DNA from: an uncultured Bacteroides sp.
GTDB taxonomy: Bacteria; Bacteroidota; Bacteroidia; Bacteroidales; Bacteroidaceae
Length of the DNA stretch: 7,488 nucleotides
Direction: 5' to 3'
Assembly (NCBI GenBank): GCA_900557355.1
Contig: USSR01000338.1
Span: 1 to 7,488, forward strand
The notes beneath the pieces were generated by a model that was given only the letters and a program-made list of their open reading frames with translations, made no database searches and was not told the DNA's origin. A program made the position numbers and the translations under genes. The first letter of the stretch is position 1; each line of letters begins with the position of its first letter. This document shows positions 6,455 through 7,488 of the stretch, one piece after another.

Positions 6455-7488
6455 TTAATAATCGAATCTCAGTTCTTCACCGCGGTAAGTATCATCTACT
6501 TGACCGTCACTATATATCAGATGTCCGTTCGCAAATGTCTTTTCTACTTTCCAACGGAAAGAATTACCTTCGAGCGGACTCCATCCGCATTTGCTGAGTA
6601 TATTCTCAGTATTGACTTCCCAACGTTCGCCATGACTGACAAGTACGAGGTCGGCCTGATAGCCTTCGCGAATATAACCGCGATTGCAGATACCATATAT
6701 CTGGGCAGGGGCATGACACATTTTCGCAACAATGGTTTCGATAGAAAAAATGCCTTTTTCCGCCAGTTCAAGCATACTGACCAAGGAGAATTGAATCATT
6801 GGCATACCCGACATTGCTTTCAAGGCACCACCTTCTTTCTCGCTGAGCAGGTGAGGTGCATGGTCGGTAGCAATGACATCGATAACTCCGGTGTTGACTG
6901 CATTCCGTAAGGCATCGCGGTCAGCTTGTTTCTTAATGGAAGGATTACATTTGATGCGGGTTCCCAGTTCTTTATAATCCTGTTGGCGGTATAGCAGATG
7001 TGCAATGCAGGCTTCGGCTGTAATATGTTTATCTTCCAATGGAGCATCACTGAACAGTTGCAATTCTTTTGCAGTAGAAACATGCAGCACATGCAAGCGT
7101 GCACCGGCTAGGCTTGCCATACGTATAGCAAGTTGTGATGAGGAATAACACGCTGCTACAGAACGTATGTTGGGATGTTTGCTGATTGGGATTTCCGGTG
7201 CGTTACGGAACATTTCCTTGTAATATTCAGTATTCTTTTTGATAATCTCCTGGCTCTCGCAATGAGTTGCAATCAGCATATCTGTTCCGTTGAAAATGTT
7301 CAGCAGACTGTTACTTTTGTCTACCAACATATTACCGGTGCTGGAACCCATAAAGAGTTTGATGCCGCATACACGATGTTTGTCCAGCTTACTGAACTCT
7401 GTGTAATTATTATTGGTGGCACCGAAGTAGCAGGAATGGTTGACAATACACTTCTCATTCAAAAGATCGAATTTCTGTTCAAGTGCAT
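6455..7488 (-). CDS. pyrC: Dihydroorotase, class I amidohydrolase (partial, N-terminus missing)
   Basis: The frame runs off the right edge; 343 residues are visible, and about 100 residues with the N-terminal HxH metal motif are outside. A TTG at 7462 is in frame but is internal, since family-like sequence (ALEQKFDLL) continues upstream of it. Dihydroorotase interconverts carbamoyl-aspartate and dihydroorotate in pyrimidine synthesis, in the cytosol. Visible binuclear-centre residues, in fragment numbering: the lysine of GIKLFMGSS (K43, carboxylated in relatives), His75 in ATHCES, His135 in HVLHVST and Asp208 in ATDHAPH. The substrate segment KCNPSIKK and a C-terminal amidohydrolase sandwich region (GYIREGYQADLVLV, VEKTFANGHLIYSDG) are present. 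The usual TPHHL motif reads ACIAHL here. A related allantoinase or hydantoinase is possible but less likely. The gene precedes the metH-activation gene by 15 bases. Confidence 0.9.
   Translation of the reverse strand, partial: ALEQKFDLLNEKCIVNHSCYFGATNNNYTEFSKLDKHRVCGIKLFMGSSTGNMLVDKSNSLLNIFNGTDMLIATHCESQEIIKKNTEYYKEMFRNAPEIPISKHPNIRSVAACYSSSQLAIRMASLAGARLHVLHVSTAKELQLFSDAPLEDKHITAEACIAHLLYRQQDYKELGTRIKCNPSIKKQADRDALRNAVNTGVIDVIATDHAPHLLSEKEGGALKAMSGMPMIQFSLVSMLELAEKGIFSIETIVAKMCHAPAQIYGICNRGYIREGYQADLVLVSHGERWEVNTENILSKCGWSPLEGNSFRWKVEKTFANGHLIYSDGQVDDTYRGEELRFDY

Noticed and set aside
6500..6910. 136-codon open frame on the plus strand
   Set aside because: It lies entirely antisense to the dihydroorotase gene, whose protein carries clear catalytic motifs; the plus-strand product shows no recognisable family.

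Overview
The window looks like chromosomal DNA of a Bacteroides or a close relative in the Bacteroidales. The evidence is moderate AT content, translation starts mostly preceded by A/T- or purine-rich sequence rather than Shine-Dalgarno motifs, and gene families typical of that group: a TPR-tailed O-antigen-ligase-like membrane protein, a transglutaminase/discoidin lipoprotein, and a stand-alone methionine synthase activation protein. This assignment is by recognition only. There are eight genes and almost no non-coding DNA; the longest gaps are 60 and 53 bases. No tRNA, rRNA, CRISPR array, insertion sequence or attachment site was seen.

Left block, plus strand (1-3262): the 3' part of an O-antigen-ligase/polymerase-like membrane protein with a TPR-like tail; a small 145-residue protein with a LuxR-type DNA-binding helix-turn-helix but no visible sensor domain; and a large secreted lipoprotein with an intact transglutaminase-like Cys-His-Asp triad and a C-terminal discoidin-like domain. 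Close spacing suggests one operon. It appears to act at the cell surface, but its substrate and signal cannot be read from the sequence. This is the least explained part of the window.

Right block, minus strand, read from the right edge (7488 down to 3278): a dihydroorotase for pyrimidine synthesis (N-terminus outside the window); a stand-alone methionine synthase reactivation domain; an ECF sigma factor; a four-helix membrane protein placed as a putative anti-sigma factor; and a membrane-anchored calcineurin-like metallophosphoesterase. The last three are tightly coupled: 1 base separates sigma factor from membrane protein, and the membrane protein overlaps the phosphoesterase by 13 bases. 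They probably form one regulatory unit. The pyrimidine and methionine genes are adjacent housekeeping genes that may or may not share its transcript.

The two blocks converge at about 3263-3277 with only 15 bases between stop codons and no recognisable terminator. Nothing proves a new system. The best candidates for follow-up are the ligase/HTH/transglutaminase cassette and the sigma/membrane protein/phosphoesterase unit.
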